From: Mannheimia glucosida
GTDB taxonomy: Bacteria > Pseudomonadota > Gammaproteobacteria > Enterobacterales > Pasteurellaceae
Direction of reading: 5' to 3'
NCBI RefSeq assembly: GCF_046267875.1
Contig: NZ_CP176502.1
Span: 2,294,001-2,358,000 of the forward strand
DNA: 64,000 nt
Shown: piece after piece, positions 8,257-17,214 of the stretch
Numbering within the stretch: the stretch's first letter is position 1
Layout: every line of letters begins with the position of its first letter
Program-made: the position numbers and the translations under genes
Notes under the pieces: generated by a model
The model's database searches: none
Seen by the model: only the letters and a program-made list of their open reading frames with translations
Told to the model about the DNA's origin: nothing

Positions 8257-10416
8257 CTAAAATTTAAACTCCACTGATGCCATTGCATAGCGTTCTGGCG
8301 CAAGATAACGATTCAAACCTTCAGCTGTTACGCTGTTTGCAACTCCGGGGCTGGTCATTCCAATAGTTCTTAAACTATCCCAACTCCAATATTTTTTATT
8401 AAAGAGATTATAAACCCCAACTTTAACAATCGCTCTTTCCCCAAACTTTTTGTGTGCAACTAAGTCAAATACGGTCGCTGAATTACTTAAGTATGGGTAA
8501 GTGGTTAATGATTTATCGTAACTTAAATAACCAGTATTGGCTAAAATAGCATACTGTTGTGCATATTTTGCTTTTTTGCCTTGTGTATATGTACCGTTTA
8601 AATGCACTGCCCAGTCATTATTGGCTGCTCGATAACCTATACCAAATAAGGCTTTTAACGGCTGAACTGTGAGTAAATCAGCACCATCATTGCGTTTGCC
8701 ACGAGCATAGCCAAATCCGCCATTAAGCTCAAAGCCTTGTGGAATTGCATTCCACGCTGTATTTAAGTCTAAAGTTCCGTTAATATCAACTCCTTTGATT
8801 TTAGCTCGGTTGACATTTTGCGATTGGTAAATATTGTTACCAATAGTGGCAAGATCAATCAGATTTCTATAGTGGGTATGGTAAGCGGTTACGCTCAAGT
8901 TGCCTAATGAACCATTACCTACCAGTGAAATTTCATTACCTAAGCTTGTTTCCGGTTTTAAGTTGGTATTTGCTAAGAAAGTTTGGCTTGCTCCACGCCC
9001 TTGAACTTCACGGTTAAAGAACATTTCACTTGCGGTAGGTGTTCTAAAACCACGGCTGAGTTTATAACCGATTTGCCATACAGGAGAGAGCTGATAATTT
9101 AAACCAATATCTCCTGCCCAATTGTTAAAGGTTTTATCTGACAAACTATTATCATCAGAATGTAATTTCGACTGCTCATATCGAGCATTTAAATGAGCAG
9201 ATAGATTTTGTGTCAGTAAAATAGAGTCGCCCATCAAAATATGGAAAGACTTGTTTTTTGCCGGAGACTGCATATTTTGATCGGTTGGTGTAATACCTGC
9301 TGTATAGGTTTGCATATTAAAACTGAAATCAGATACACCATAGCCTAATTCCGTTGACAATTTATGTTCGGTATTACCTAGATCAACAGGCTTGAATGTA
9401 ACACCTAAGCTACCTTCAACATTTTTAGTATTAAAAGCCCGTTTGGTATTATCTGTTTTTGTACCACGGGCAATAGTGATTTGATCGTTAATACCTGAAA
9501 TTTCAGTATCCTGTTTGGTTACCGCAACTTTAATATTTTCAAGAATACTGTTTTTTGGAGTGTATAAATAAGTAACGCCATAAGTTTCAATTTCCTGCAC
9601 ATCAAAAAAATCACGTAATGTGACGGTAGAATAAGAAAGCTCTTGACCGGCGTTTTTACTGCGTTGCTTAGAAGTTTTTAATTCAAGGCGATTTTCATCA
9701 TTCCATTTTAGCCCTAATTTTGCCAAGTAGCTGTATTGATTATTTTTGTAAGGATTTGGTAAACCACGACCACTTCCCATAATATCCGGACCTTTAGACG
9801 TTGTTTGTGTTTCGTGTCCTTGACGGTGGCTATACATAACCAAAGCATCCGCATATTGACCATCCGCAGCAATACCTGCCGTCTCAATATTCTCTTTATT
9901 TTGACCGTTATAGGTATATTTCAACATCCCACCAAATTGGCGACCTTTCATTAAAATATCACTTACGGTTTTAGTTTTATAGTTCACAGAGCCGCCTAAT
10001 GCCCCATTGCCTACTTTTGTGCTTGAGCCTTTTTCAATGGTTACATCGCTCATTAATTCAGTATCGATTTCAGGGCGAGATTTATTGTAGTAACTATAGC
10101 GACTAAAGGTGGCATAGTTATTTGATGCTGCTTGCGATATGCCATCAACTGTTACTGCCACTTGATTGCCTTCAACACCACGGATATTAAACCCTTGTGG
10201 GCCAAAGCGACCTGTTTGCGGAACGCCCATATCGGTGCTATAACGTACTAAATCTTCATTGCTCATCACCGCTTGCTGTTTAAGTAGGTTCTCCTGCTGC
10301 TCATTTACTTCAATAGTATCTAGTTCAATGCTACTAATCTTTGTTTCTTGAGCTAAGGAGAGTTGAGAAATAAAGGGAGTAATCGCTATTGCTAATACAG
10401 TTTGCTTTATTTGCAT
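8257..10416 (-). CDS. TonB-dependent haem/haemoglobin receptor
   Basis: Outer-membrane receptor of 719 aa. Signal peptide of about 22 residues, a TonB box ELDTIEV at 31-37, a plug domain (GFNIRGVEGNQVAVTVDGI, GSSTKVGNGALGGSVNY) and a beta-barrel ending in the terminal aromatic YAMASVEFKF. FRAP- and NPNL-like motifs appear as FRTP and NTNL, but I see no histidine between them, unlike HemR, which keeps one there. Divergent from hmuTUV across a 129-base gap with an AT palindrome of Fur type, so a haem receptor is the likely role. The start has GAGG nine bases upstream. Confidence 0.85.
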   Translation of the reverse strand: MQIKQTVLAIAITPFISQLSLAQETKISSIELDTIEVNEQQENLLKQQAVMSNEDLVRYSTDMGVPQTGRFGPQGFNIRGVEGNQVAVTVDGISQAASNNYATFSRYSYYNKSRPEIDTELMSDVTIEKGSSTKVGNGALGGSVNYKTKTVSDILMKGRQFGGMLKYTYNGQNKENIETAGIAADGQYADALVMYSHRQGHETQTTSKGPDIMGSGRGLPNPYKNNQYSYLAKLGLKWNDENRLELKTSKQRSKNAGQELSYSTVTLRDFFDVQEIETYGVTYLYTPKNSILENIKVAVTKQDTEISGINDQITIARGTKTDNTKRAFNTKNVEGSLGVTFKPVDLGNTEHKLSTELGYGVSDFSFNMQTYTAGITPTDQNMQSPAKNKSFHILMGDSILLTQNLSAHLNARYEQSKLHSDDNSLSDKTFNNWAGDIGLNYQLSPVWQIGYKLSRGFRTPTASEMFFNREVQGRGASQTFLANTNLKPETSLGNEISLVGNGSLGNLSVTAYHTHYRNLIDLATIGNNIYQSQNVNRAKIKGVDINGTLDLNTAWNAIPQGFELNGGFGYARGKRNDGADLLTVQPLKALFGIGYRAANNDWAVHLNGTYTQGKKAKYAQQYAILANTGYLSYDKSLTTYPYLSNSATVFDLVAHKKFGERAIVKVGVYNLFNKKYWSWDSLRTIGMTSPGVANSVTAEGLNRYLAPERYAMASVEFKF

Positions 10417-10497
10417 ATTTTAGATCCTCTAGTTAGTTTAATCCGTTTAATGTTAAAAAAATGTTAACACTATATCATTTTAATTGAAAATTGAAAT

Positions 10498-10513
10498 AAT
10501 AATAATTATTATT
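10498..10513. promoter_or_regulatory. Putative Fur site in the haem receptor / hmuT divergent region
   Basis: AATAATAATTATTATT is a perfect 16-base palindrome resembling the GATAATGATAATCATTATC Fur consensus. It lies between the two divergent starts (10416 and 10546). Simple AT palindromes also arise by chance, so this is weaker than the Fur box at 17075. Confidence 0.5.
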
Positions 10514-10545
10514 TAAGTTTAGCTAAAAATCAAATGGAGTATAAA

Positions 10546-11400
10546 ATGAGAACCTTACTTTTTTCTTTCATTGCCCTATCAATGTGTTTAAATACCACAA
10601 AGGCGGCAGAAAAAATTGTTTCAACTGCGGGCTATGCTTCCGAAATTGTCGCAGCACTAGGAAAAGCTGATAAGTTAGTCGGTGTGGATACCACTTCAGT
10701 TAAACCTCAAACGATAATGGAGAAAAAACCTAAAATCGGTTATCGTCGCCAGCTTTCTGCTGAAGGTATTCTCTCTTTAACCCCAGATTTGATTATTTTA
10801 GCCCCTGATGCCGGCCCTAACGCAGTTATTGAGCAAATCAAAGCCAGCGGTATTCCATTACTTCACTTAGGAGAGAAACCAAGCTTAGCAGGGATTCGTG
10901 AGGATATTCAGCAAATTGCTAAGGCGATTGGTGCAGAATCGGAGGTAAAACAATTAACAGAAACCATTCTGGCAGATGAAAAAAAATTAGCGGACATTCG
11001 TAGCCAACATTCTCCTGACAAAGAAGCCTTAGTGCTGATTGACACCGCATCGCAAGGCATCTTTGGGCTAGGGAAAAAGAGTGTAGGTGAGCATTTCTTA
11101 ACCTTGTTAAATCTCAACAATAGTTTCAATGCCGAAGGCAATAAACCACTCTCCAACGAGGCTTTAGCCGCAAGTAAAGCAGATGTTATTCTATTAGCCT
11201 CCCGCAATCAGGCAAAAGAATCTGCAACAATCAGCAAATTAGCAGAATCCAGCCCACAATACGCCCAACTCACAAATACACAAGCGGGCAAAAAAGGCTG
11301 TGTTTTTGCAATCAATATTTTAGATGCCTTGAGCTTTGGGCCTTACACTGCTCAATATGCACACCAAATTCTCACCACTATTCAACCTTGTTTAAAATAA
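10546..11400 (+). CDS. hmuT: Haem ABC transporter periplasmic binding protein HmuT
   Basis: 284-aa periplasmic protein that collects haem released by the outer-membrane receptor and delivers it to HmuUV. Signal peptide MRTLLFSFIALSMCLNTTKA. Family blocks: VSTAGYASEIVAALGKADKLVGVD, IGYRRQLSAEGILSLTPDLI and AGPNAVIEQIKASGIPLLHL (each shown in part). ATG 10546 is preferred to 10534 because GGAG sits at the right distance from it and it gives a clean signal peptide. First gene of hmuTUV. Confidence 0.9.
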   Translation: MRTLLFSFIALSMCLNTTKAAEKIVSTAGYASEIVAALGKADKLVGVDTTSVKPQTIMEKKPKIGYRRQLSAEGILSLTPDLIILAPDAGPNAVIEQIKASGIPLLHLGEKPSLAGIREDIQQIAKAIGAESEVKQLTETILADEKKLADIRSQHSPDKEALVLIDTASQGIFGLGKKSVGEHFLTLLNLNNSFNAEGNKPLSNEALAASKADVILLASRNQAKESATISKLAESSPQYAQLTNTQAGKKGCVFAINILDALSFGPYTAQYAHQILTTIQPCLK

Positions 11401-11410
11401 CGGATACGCT

Positions 11411-12397
11411 TTGAAACTGCATTTAACCTTAATTTTCACTTTAATTATCAGCTTAGTGGTTTGTACCCATTTAGGGGCGATGTCATTACCCCTATCCGCT
11501 TGGCACTGCAACAATGCTGAATGCGAAAGTGCAGCCTATATTTTATGGCAAATCCGCCTGCCTCGATTACTAGGGGCATTATTCATCGGGGCAGCTCTCG
11601 CTATTAGCGGAGCAACAATGCAAGGGCTGTTTCGCAATCCGTTAGTAGATCCGGGGATTATTGGTGTCTCTTCAGGTGCTGCATTGGCTGCGGCATTATA
11701 TATTGTGGTGATTCAGCCACTACTGCCGGAATCAATCAGCTATTATGCTCTACCTATTGCCGCCTTTTTAGGGGGCTGGCTGGTAACTTTTATGCTCTAT
11801 TTACTTTCTCAACGTAACGGGCAACTACATATCGCCATTATGCTATTAATTGGTATTGCTCTGGCTGCATTTAGCGGTGCTTTAACCGGCATACTGATTT
11901 ACATTGCCGATGATAACCAACTGCGCAGTTTAACCTTTTGGAGCATGGGATCTTTAGCCGGTATGAATTGGCAAATGGTGGCAATGATGGCTACCGTTGT
12001 CTTCATTTGTAGCCCGCTTATTTGGCGGGAACACCGTGCGTTAAACGCCTTAACATTAGGTGAAGAAGATGCACAATACATTGGTTTTGACATTGCAAAA
12101 GTCAAACGCCGTCTTGTATTTTACGTTGCCTTATTAACCGGCACAAGCGTTGCCTGTGTCGGCGCTATCGGCTTTGTCGGGCTGGTTATTCCACATTTAA
12201 TGCGTTTACTGGGAGGCAGTAACCACCGCCATTTATTACTCAATAGTTTGGTTTGCGGTGCAATCTTATTAATGATTGCAGATACTCTTGCCAGAACCCT
12301 AGCCGCTCCGGCAGAAATCCCGATTGGTATTTTTACCGCCTTATTTGGTGCGCCATTCCTTGCAGGAATGGTATGGAAAAGTGGGAAACATATCTAA
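11411..12397 (+). CDS. hmuU: Haem ABC transporter permease HmuU (TTG start)
   Basis: Inner-membrane permease of the FecCD/BtuC family, 328 aa, about ten spans. Family motifs include RLPRLLGALFIGAALAISGATMQG, NPLVDPGIIGVSSGAALA (each in part) and GFVGLVIPHLMRLLGG. The reading frame opens with TTG ten bases after hmuT; the first ATG (11480) would delete the first membrane span, so TTG is the likely start with only a weak GGA before it. It overlaps the hmuV start by one base. Confidence 0.9.
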   Translation: MKLHLTLIFTLIISLVVCTHLGAMSLPLSAWHCNNAECESAAYILWQIRLPRLLGALFIGAALAISGATMQGLFRNPLVDPGIIGVSSGAALAAALYIVVIQPLLPESISYYALPIAAFLGGWLVTFMLYLLSQRNGQLHIAIMLLIGIALAAFSGALTGILIYIADDNQLRSLTFWSMGSLAGMNWQMVAMMATVVFICSPLIWREHRALNALTLGEEDAQYIGFDIAKVKRRLVFYVALLTGTSVACVGAIGFVGLVIPHLMRLLGGSNHRHLLLNSLVCGAILLMIADTLARTLAAPAEIPIGIFTALFGAPFLAGMVWKSGKHI

Positions 12398-13203
12398 TGA
12401 GCAATTTATTAACTTGCCAAAATTTAAGCATCGTTCATCAACAAAAAAAGTTGCTGGAGATTCAAGAAATTGCCTTTGAACAAGGAAAATTTACCGCTAT
12501 CATCGGTCCAAACGGAGCCGGCAAAACAACCTTACTCAAAGCCTTAAGCGGTAATAATGCACAAACTAACAGTGCCGTATTTTATCAACATCAATGCTTA
12601 ACCAACTTAAACGGATATGCTCTGGCTCAAAAACGGGCAATGCTAAGCCAACAGAGCCAAATTGCCTTTCCCTTGAAAGTAGAAGAATTGGTACAACTCG
12701 GAAGAGAGCCATATCGCCAAAGTGAATTTGCAAAATTTAATGAAAAAATAACCGCTTGGGCTATGGAAACAATGTCTTTAACCGCATTAAAAGAAAGAAG
12801 TAGCACACAACTTTCCGGTGGAGAACAACATCGAGCACATATTGCCCGAGTGTTGGCTCAACTCGTTCCCGAACCGAATGCCGATTTAAGCGGAAGCTGG
12901 CTTTTGCTTGATGAACCCACCAACCATTTGGATATTCATCACCAATATCAGCTTTTCGCTTTACTACAAAAGCTGAAACAACAAGGCTTAACCATCATTG
13001 CGATTTTGCACGATCCTGCATTGGCGATAAATCAAGCCGATCATATCTTAATGCTAAAAAATGGGGAAAAATTTGCTGAAATGTCCGCTAAAGCCGTTGC
13101 AGAAAGTTGTTTATTAGATGAGCTGTATGAAATGAAAATGGGCTGTCGCTATTGCCCTCACAGCGGGCAATATTATCTTTGCCCTGCATTAGCTGAAAGT
13201 TAG
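12397..13203 (+). CDS. hmuV: Haem ABC transporter ATP-binding protein HmuV
   Basis: Cytoplasmic ATPase of the haem importer, 268 aa. Walker A GPNGAGKTT at 37-45, Q-loop near 86, signature LSGGE at 139-143, Walker B LLLDEP at 169-174, and the switch histidine in ILHD. The extended EQHRAHIARVLAQL and the C-terminal cysteine-containing tail are typical of haem ATPases. The start ATG shares its A with the hmuU stop (TAATG); an in-frame upstream ATG at 12253 lies inside hmuU and is rejected. Confidence 0.93.
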   Translation: MSNLLTCQNLSIVHQQKKLLEIQEIAFEQGKFTAIIGPNGAGKTTLLKALSGNNAQTNSAVFYQHQCLTNLNGYALAQKRAMLSQQSQIAFPLKVEELVQLGREPYRQSEFAKFNEKITAWAMETMSLTALKERSSTQLSGGEQHRAHIARVLAQLVPEPNADLSGSWLLLDEPTNHLDIHHQYQLFALLQKLKQQGLTIIAILHDPALAINQADHILMLKNGEKFAEMSAKAVAESCLLDELYEMKMGCRYCPHSGQYYLCPALAES

Positions 13204-13219
13204 GGTGCGATGCACCCTA
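13201..13219. terminator. Hairpin between convergent hmuV and purN
   Basis: TAGGGTGC (13201-13208) pairs with GCACCCTA (13212-13219) around a three-base loop; the hmuV stop codon is part of the stem. The T tract is short, so it may be a modest bidirectional terminator. Confidence 0.6.
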
Positions 13220-13223
13220 TCGT

Positions 13224-13862
13224 TTAATCTTCAGCATATCCACAAGCAGGCAGTAGTTTACCGTCTAAATACGCTTTGCCGTGCTGAGAAACTAATCTAC
13301 CCGAACAGAACCACTCAATCACCAACGGATAATATCGATGTTCTTGCTCAACCACTCGAGCCATTACATCTTCAATCTCATCTTCAGGATAAATCGGCAC
13401 TTTAGCTTGTAATACCACCGCACCCGCATCCACTTCTTCATTTACGAAATGAATGGTCGTGCCGTGTTCACTCTCCCCAGCCTCAATCGCTCTTTGATAA
13501 GTGTTTAGCCCCGGGTATTTAGGTAATAAGGAAGGGTGAATATTGAGTATTTTGCCAGCAAAACGTTGCGTAAATTCAGGCGTTAAAATTTTCATATAGC
13601 CGGCTAATACAATTAACTCAGCTCCTAACTGCTCAATTTGTTCGGCAATGGCAAGATCCATTTCCACATTGCTTTGGTAATCTTTACGAGAAAATACAAA
13701 TGTTGGGATTCCCGCCTGTTTAGCTCGAATCAGCCCATAGGCATCTGCCTTATTGCAAATTACACCACAAATCTGACCGCTTGTATCCGCAGATTTTTGC
13801 GCATCAATCATTGCTTGTAGGTTAGAACCATTCCCTGAAATTAAAACCACAAATTTTTTCAT
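13224..13862 (-). CDS. purN: Phosphoribosylglycinamide formyltransferase PurN
   Basis: Transfers a formyl group from 10-formyltetrahydrofolate to glycinamide ribonucleotide, third step of purine synthesis. 212 aa. Shows GNGSNLQAMID near the N-terminus, the catalytic NIHPSLLPKYPG block (Asn and His) and the downstream catalytic Asp in EEVDAGAVVLQAKV. I place the start at 13862 (MKKFVVLISGNGSN), which matches family length; an upstream in-frame ATG at 13886 adds eight residues and cannot be excluded. purM is not adjacent. A uptake sequence lies inside the gene. Confidence 0.95.
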   Translation of the reverse strand: MKKFVVLISGNGSNLQAMIDAQKSADTSGQICGVICNKADAYGLIRAKQAGIPTFVFSRKDYQSNVEMDLAIAEQIEQLGAELIVLAGYMKILTPEFTQRFAGKILNIHPSLLPKYPGLNTYQRAIEAGESEHGTTIHFVNEEVDAGAVVLQAKVPIYPEDEIEDVMARVVEQEHRYYPLVIEWFCSGRLVSQHGKAYLDGKLLPACGYAED

Positions 13863-13937
13863 ATTACACACCGGCTGAATATTCATCGTTCTGGATATTA
13901 TGCCTTGAATCTCAACATCAGTACAGGAAAGAAAAAG

Positions 13938-13959
13938 GGCTTATTGGTTAAAATAAGCC
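13938..13959 (-). terminator. Terminator after the second TonB receptor
   Basis: GGCTTATT (13938-13945) and AATAAGCC (13952-13959) form a stem; on the minus strand it is followed by a T-rich tract (CTTTTTCTTTCC). Confidence 0.75.
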
Positions 13960-13968
13960 ACTTTCAAG

Positions 13969-16212
13969 CTAGAAACGCACCTCTGCCCCTAGTGTGTAAG
14001 TTCGACCTCTGGCACTATTTGTGAAACGATAGGTGTCTGTATCATAGTCATACTCTTCTGCGGTGGAAGAGTTATACGCATTTAAGGCATCAAGATAATT
14101 TCGGTTCATCACATTTTGTACCCCGGCTTTTAAGGTTAAATGTTTATTCACTTTGTAATTTGCATATAAATCGATAATCACCGGAATATTCGGTAACTGC
14201 TCGTGAATAATGTTGCCATCTTCGTCTAAATCAATACCGACACGTTTCGCTTTGCCTGTATATTTAAAAATGCTAGACAGTGTTAATTTTTTATCCAGCA
14301 ATTTAGTTCCTAGCTCCAAAGTCGCATAATCTTTTGGTAGCTGGGTATAAGCTTCGGTGCCAAATCCATAAAGAATCGTCGCACCTTTTGAAGTGGGTGC
14401 TGTGCTTTCAGTTCGGGTATAACTACCATTGACAAAAAAAGCATCGGAATCGTAAGCCAGCTCGACTTCCCAACCTCGATTTTTAACCTTTTCAGGGTGA
14501 TTCACATAAATTTGGAACTGTATAGCATCGGTAGCATCACTTGAATTTCGACATACTGTTGGTCCGCAACCATACAGCGAGAGGTTATACAAATAGTCTT
14601 TAATGCGTGAGTTAAAATATACCGCTTTTAGCCCCAAAAGATCATTATTGAGTAATACATTATCTTGATGAATATTAAACCCAATCTCATAAGTTTTCGC
14701 ACTTTCCGGTTTCAAAAACGGGTTCACACTCAAGCCATTTCGACTGGTATTAAACATTTCTTGCACATTAGGCGAACGGGAGGTTTGTTTGTAACTGACA
14801 AACGGTTGAAACCAATCAACAACCTGAAACGCTAAAGTAGCAGAAGGATTCAACTTGTAGTGTTTTTTATTAACATCAAACCCAAAAGAAGGGAAACAAT
14901 AATCCATATCATCGCTATCACATTCTGGCTTATATCCTTTTAACTGATAGCGTGAATAGTGAAGACTTGAATTTAAAGTGACAATGCCGTATTTCCATTC
15001 GGTGTCTAGGTAAAGGGAATCAATATTTTGCTTACCTGCTGGCCCAAAAGCGGCATTGCTAATCGCTCCATCATTATTCTTACTTTCCGGTAAATCACGG
15101 GAATATTTATTTCGCATTAAATTTATACCATAAGTCAATAATGCTGATAATTTCCCAGACTCAAAACGGCTGGTGTTATTCAAATCAAACATCCACATTT
15201 TGTTTTTGGTTGAGGCATCTTCTAATGTCCATAGTTTTGCATCATCGTGGAAATCTTGCTTAGTTTCTGTCACTGCCGTCAGGAATTTCAGATCAATCCA
15301 ATCAGATTGAGGCTGGTAACTGGATTCTAAGGAATAGGTCGCACTATCAATATTACGCCCCACTAAGCTATTTTTATATTGACGTCCGGACAATTTAAAC
15401 TCTGAGTCTTGATTTGGCTTAAAGGCAATTTTTCCCATATAAGATTCAGGGTGATTTTTTAACCCTTGCATATAAGCAGAATCCGTTGCCATTGTGCCAT
15501 TACCTCGGCGATAATTTTGACTGATACTACTTTTGCTAAAAGCCAATAAACTGCCAAGAGAGCCACTTTCCAGCACATCAACTTTTCCGGCTAGCGCAAG
15601 CATTCCGTTTTTACCTAGATCATTATTACCATAATTAAAACGGCTTAAAACGCCAACTTTATGTTGTTCTAGTAGAATATCTTCGACATCAATCGTTTTA
15701 AAATTAGCACTACCGGCTAAAGCATTCAATCCGGCTGCACCATTGTTGTAGCCTTTCGCAATATCAACTCGGGTTAAAAAATTTTGATCAATTAAAGTGC
15801 TGAATTGGCTCATCGGTCCGTTACCATCAGTGTGGAACTTACCACCTCCGTTTGCTGATGTACCAAGCTGTGTTTGTGGCACGCCATCAACTAAAGTATT
15901 TACCCGACCAAGACCACTCATATTACGAATATTAACACTCACGCCCCCTTGCCCCGGGTCAATTTGGGTATAGCCACCTGCGACAGAACGGACAATACTA
16001 TCTAAACTTTGCATTGCATTCACATTCATTGCTCGAGAACTCACCGAGCCGGCTTTACTGAAATTCTCAAAATTAGGGTTTTCCATACTGCCATAAACCG
16101 TTACCGTATCAAGTTCCGCAATATTTTTCGCCTTTTCCTCTGCCAATGCAGCTTGCGATCCCCCCATACACAAAACCGGAAGCAAAATGCGTGTGATTAT
16201 ATTAAATTTCAT
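13969..16212 (-). CDS. TonB-dependent receptor, HemR/TdhA (HasR-like) family
   Basis: Outer-membrane receptor of 747 aa, probably for haem. Signal peptide, TonB box ELDTVTV at about 33-39, plug with SVNIRNMSGLGRVNTLVDGVPQT (in part) and NALAGSANFKT, and a barrel with QTSRSPNVQEMF and a C-terminal RGRTYTLGAEVRF. These blocks are those of Haemophilus HemR (HI0113) and H. ducreyi TdhA. The start at 16212 has GGAG four bases ahead; the longer frame to 16236 would run into the chaN stop. It follows chaN by eight bases, so both form one operon. Confidence 0.85.
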   Translation of the reverse strand: MKFNIITRILLPVLCMGGSQAALAEEKAKNIAELDTVTVYGSMENPNFENFSKAGSVSSRAMNVNAMQSLDSIVRSVAGGYTQIDPGQGGVSVNIRNMSGLGRVNTLVDGVPQTQLGTSANGGGKFHTDGNGPMSQFSTLIDQNFLTRVDIAKGYNNGAAGLNALAGSANFKTIDVEDILLEQHKVGVLSRFNYGNNDLGKNGMLALAGKVDVLESGSLGSLLAFSKSSISQNYRRGNGTMATDSAYMQGLKNHPESYMGKIAFKPNQDSEFKLSGRQYKNSLVGRNIDSATYSLESSYQPQSDWIDLKFLTAVTETKQDFHDDAKLWTLEDASTKNKMWMFDLNNTSRFESGKLSALLTYGINLMRNKYSRDLPESKNNDGAISNAAFGPAGKQNIDSLYLDTEWKYGIVTLNSSLHYSRYQLKGYKPECDSDDMDYCFPSFGFDVNKKHYKLNPSATLAFQVVDWFQPFVSYKQTSRSPNVQEMFNTSRNGLSVNPFLKPESAKTYEIGFNIHQDNVLLNNDLLGLKAVYFNSRIKDYLYNLSLYGCGPTVCRNSSDATDAIQFQIYVNHPEKVKNRGWEVELAYDSDAFFVNGSYTRTESTAPTSKGATILYGFGTEAYTQLPKDYATLELGTKLLDKKLTLSSIFKYTGKAKRVGIDLDEDGNIIHEQLPNIPVIIDLYANYKVNKHLTLKAGVQNVMNRNYLDALNAYNSSTAEEYDYDTDTYRFTNSARGRTYTLGAEVRF

Positions 16213-16220
16213 AATTCTCC

Positions 16221-17057
16221 TTATTGAGTGACCCAAAGATAATCTGCCTGTGAAGAAGTAATTTCTTCTCTCTCTGTTTTAAGCATTAGCACCGCTACTT
16301 TTTTTGTTCGGTCATATTCCGCAATATGCAACGGAACGCCAAGATCTTTGCGAACGTGATGGTTGCCGGCAATCAGCAAGCTAGTCGATAACGCATTTTT
16401 TACTAATTTTTCTGCCATTCTGCGATCACGGAATTGTTGTACTGCCACCATATTTTCCATCGGATAAGCCATTCCGTGATTCATTGACAGCAACAGTTGT
16501 GCGATCTTTTGCTTAACTTCAGAGGAAGTGGATACAGAACCTTTCAAGGGTTCCGCTCCATTTAATAAAATTTCAACCTCTTTATTTGTTAAGTTAGTGG
16601 CTAAAACACGGCTATTTGAACGCAAACTCTCTACCACTAAATCTTGATACATCTTCCAATCCCATTTTTGCCATTGAATTGCTTCTCTTAAATCTGTGGC
16701 TGATAAATTAACCGGTCGGTTAAACTGAATGCGATCAATCGCAGGCTGCTGATCCACATTTAACATCTCCAACGCAATTAAATGTAACTTGGCTTTCTTC
16801 GTAAGTTGATTAAATAAATACAATTCAATTTGGTGGTGAATTAACTGAGTATGTTCCTCACCAACTAAAACGTAATCTTGAGAAGATAGACGGGAAAGTA
16901 GTTCAGTAAATGAAATCGTTTGATTGGTATTCAGATCAATAATTTGGCCGATAGAGTCCACATTTTGTTCATTAAGGGGCTGTGTTGAAACCGAGCAGCC
17001 TAAAAGAAAAAAAGCCATAAAAAGGCTAGCTAAAAAAGAGGAAATACGAGGTAACAT
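16221..17057 (-). CDS. ChaN-family haem-binding lipoprotein
   Basis: 278-aa lipoprotein with lipobox LLGC, acylated cysteine at residue 21. The mature part carries VLVGEEHTQLIHHQIELYLF and AGNHHVRKDLGVPLHIAEY, hallmarks of the ChaN/Tiki fold; characterised ChaN binds haem as a dimer and is iron-repressed. It is the first gene of a two-gene operon with a haem-type receptor. The frame extends to 17117, but that region contains a Fur box and would put charged and hydrophobic residues before the lipoprotein signal, so ATG 17057 is chosen despite a poor ribosome binding site. Confidence 0.85.
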   Translation of the reverse strand: MLPRISSFLASLFMAFFLLGCSVSTQPLNEQNVDSIGQIIDLNTNQTISFTELLSRLSSQDYVLVGEEHTQLIHHQIELYLFNQLTKKAKLHLIALEMLNVDQQPAIDRIQFNRPVNLSATDLREAIQWQKWDWKMYQDLVVESLRSNSRVLATNLTNKEVEILLNGAEPLKGSVSTSSEVKQKIAQLLLSMNHGMAYPMENMVAVQQFRDRRMAEKLVKNALSTSLLIAGNHHVRKDLGVPLHIAEYDRTKKVAVLMLKTEREEITSSQADYLWVTQ

Positions 17058-17074
17058 AACAAAAAATAAATTAA

Positions 17075-17089
17075 TGAGAATTATTATCA
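17075..17089 (-). promoter_or_regulatory. Fur box upstream of chaN
   Basis: TGAGAATTATTATCA fits the 7-1-7 Fur palindrome TGATAATNATTATCA with one mismatch. It lies 18 bases before the chaN start, predicting repression of chaN and the receptor by iron-loaded Fur. Confidence 0.8.
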
Positions 17090-17161
17090 TTATGTTATGT
17101 AAAAAAAGAAAAATCAATTCATTTTCAGAAAACAGATAAAGAAAATGATTGATAAAACAAA

Positions 17162-17194
17162 AAGCGGTAATATTTCTAAAAAATATTACCGCTT
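17162..17194 (-). terminator. Terminator after glyA
   Basis: A 14-bp stem, 17162-17175 with 17181-17194, loop of five bases; on the minus strand it is followed by TTTTGTTTTATC. The stem incorporates a partial uptake sequence (AAGCGGT). Confidence 0.9.
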
Positions 17195-17214
17195 GAAAAA
17201 GTGTAAAGTTGAGA

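Noticed and set aside
17058..17117. N-terminal extension of chaN
   Set aside because: The stretch contains a near-consensus Fur box and precedes a complete lipoprotein signal.
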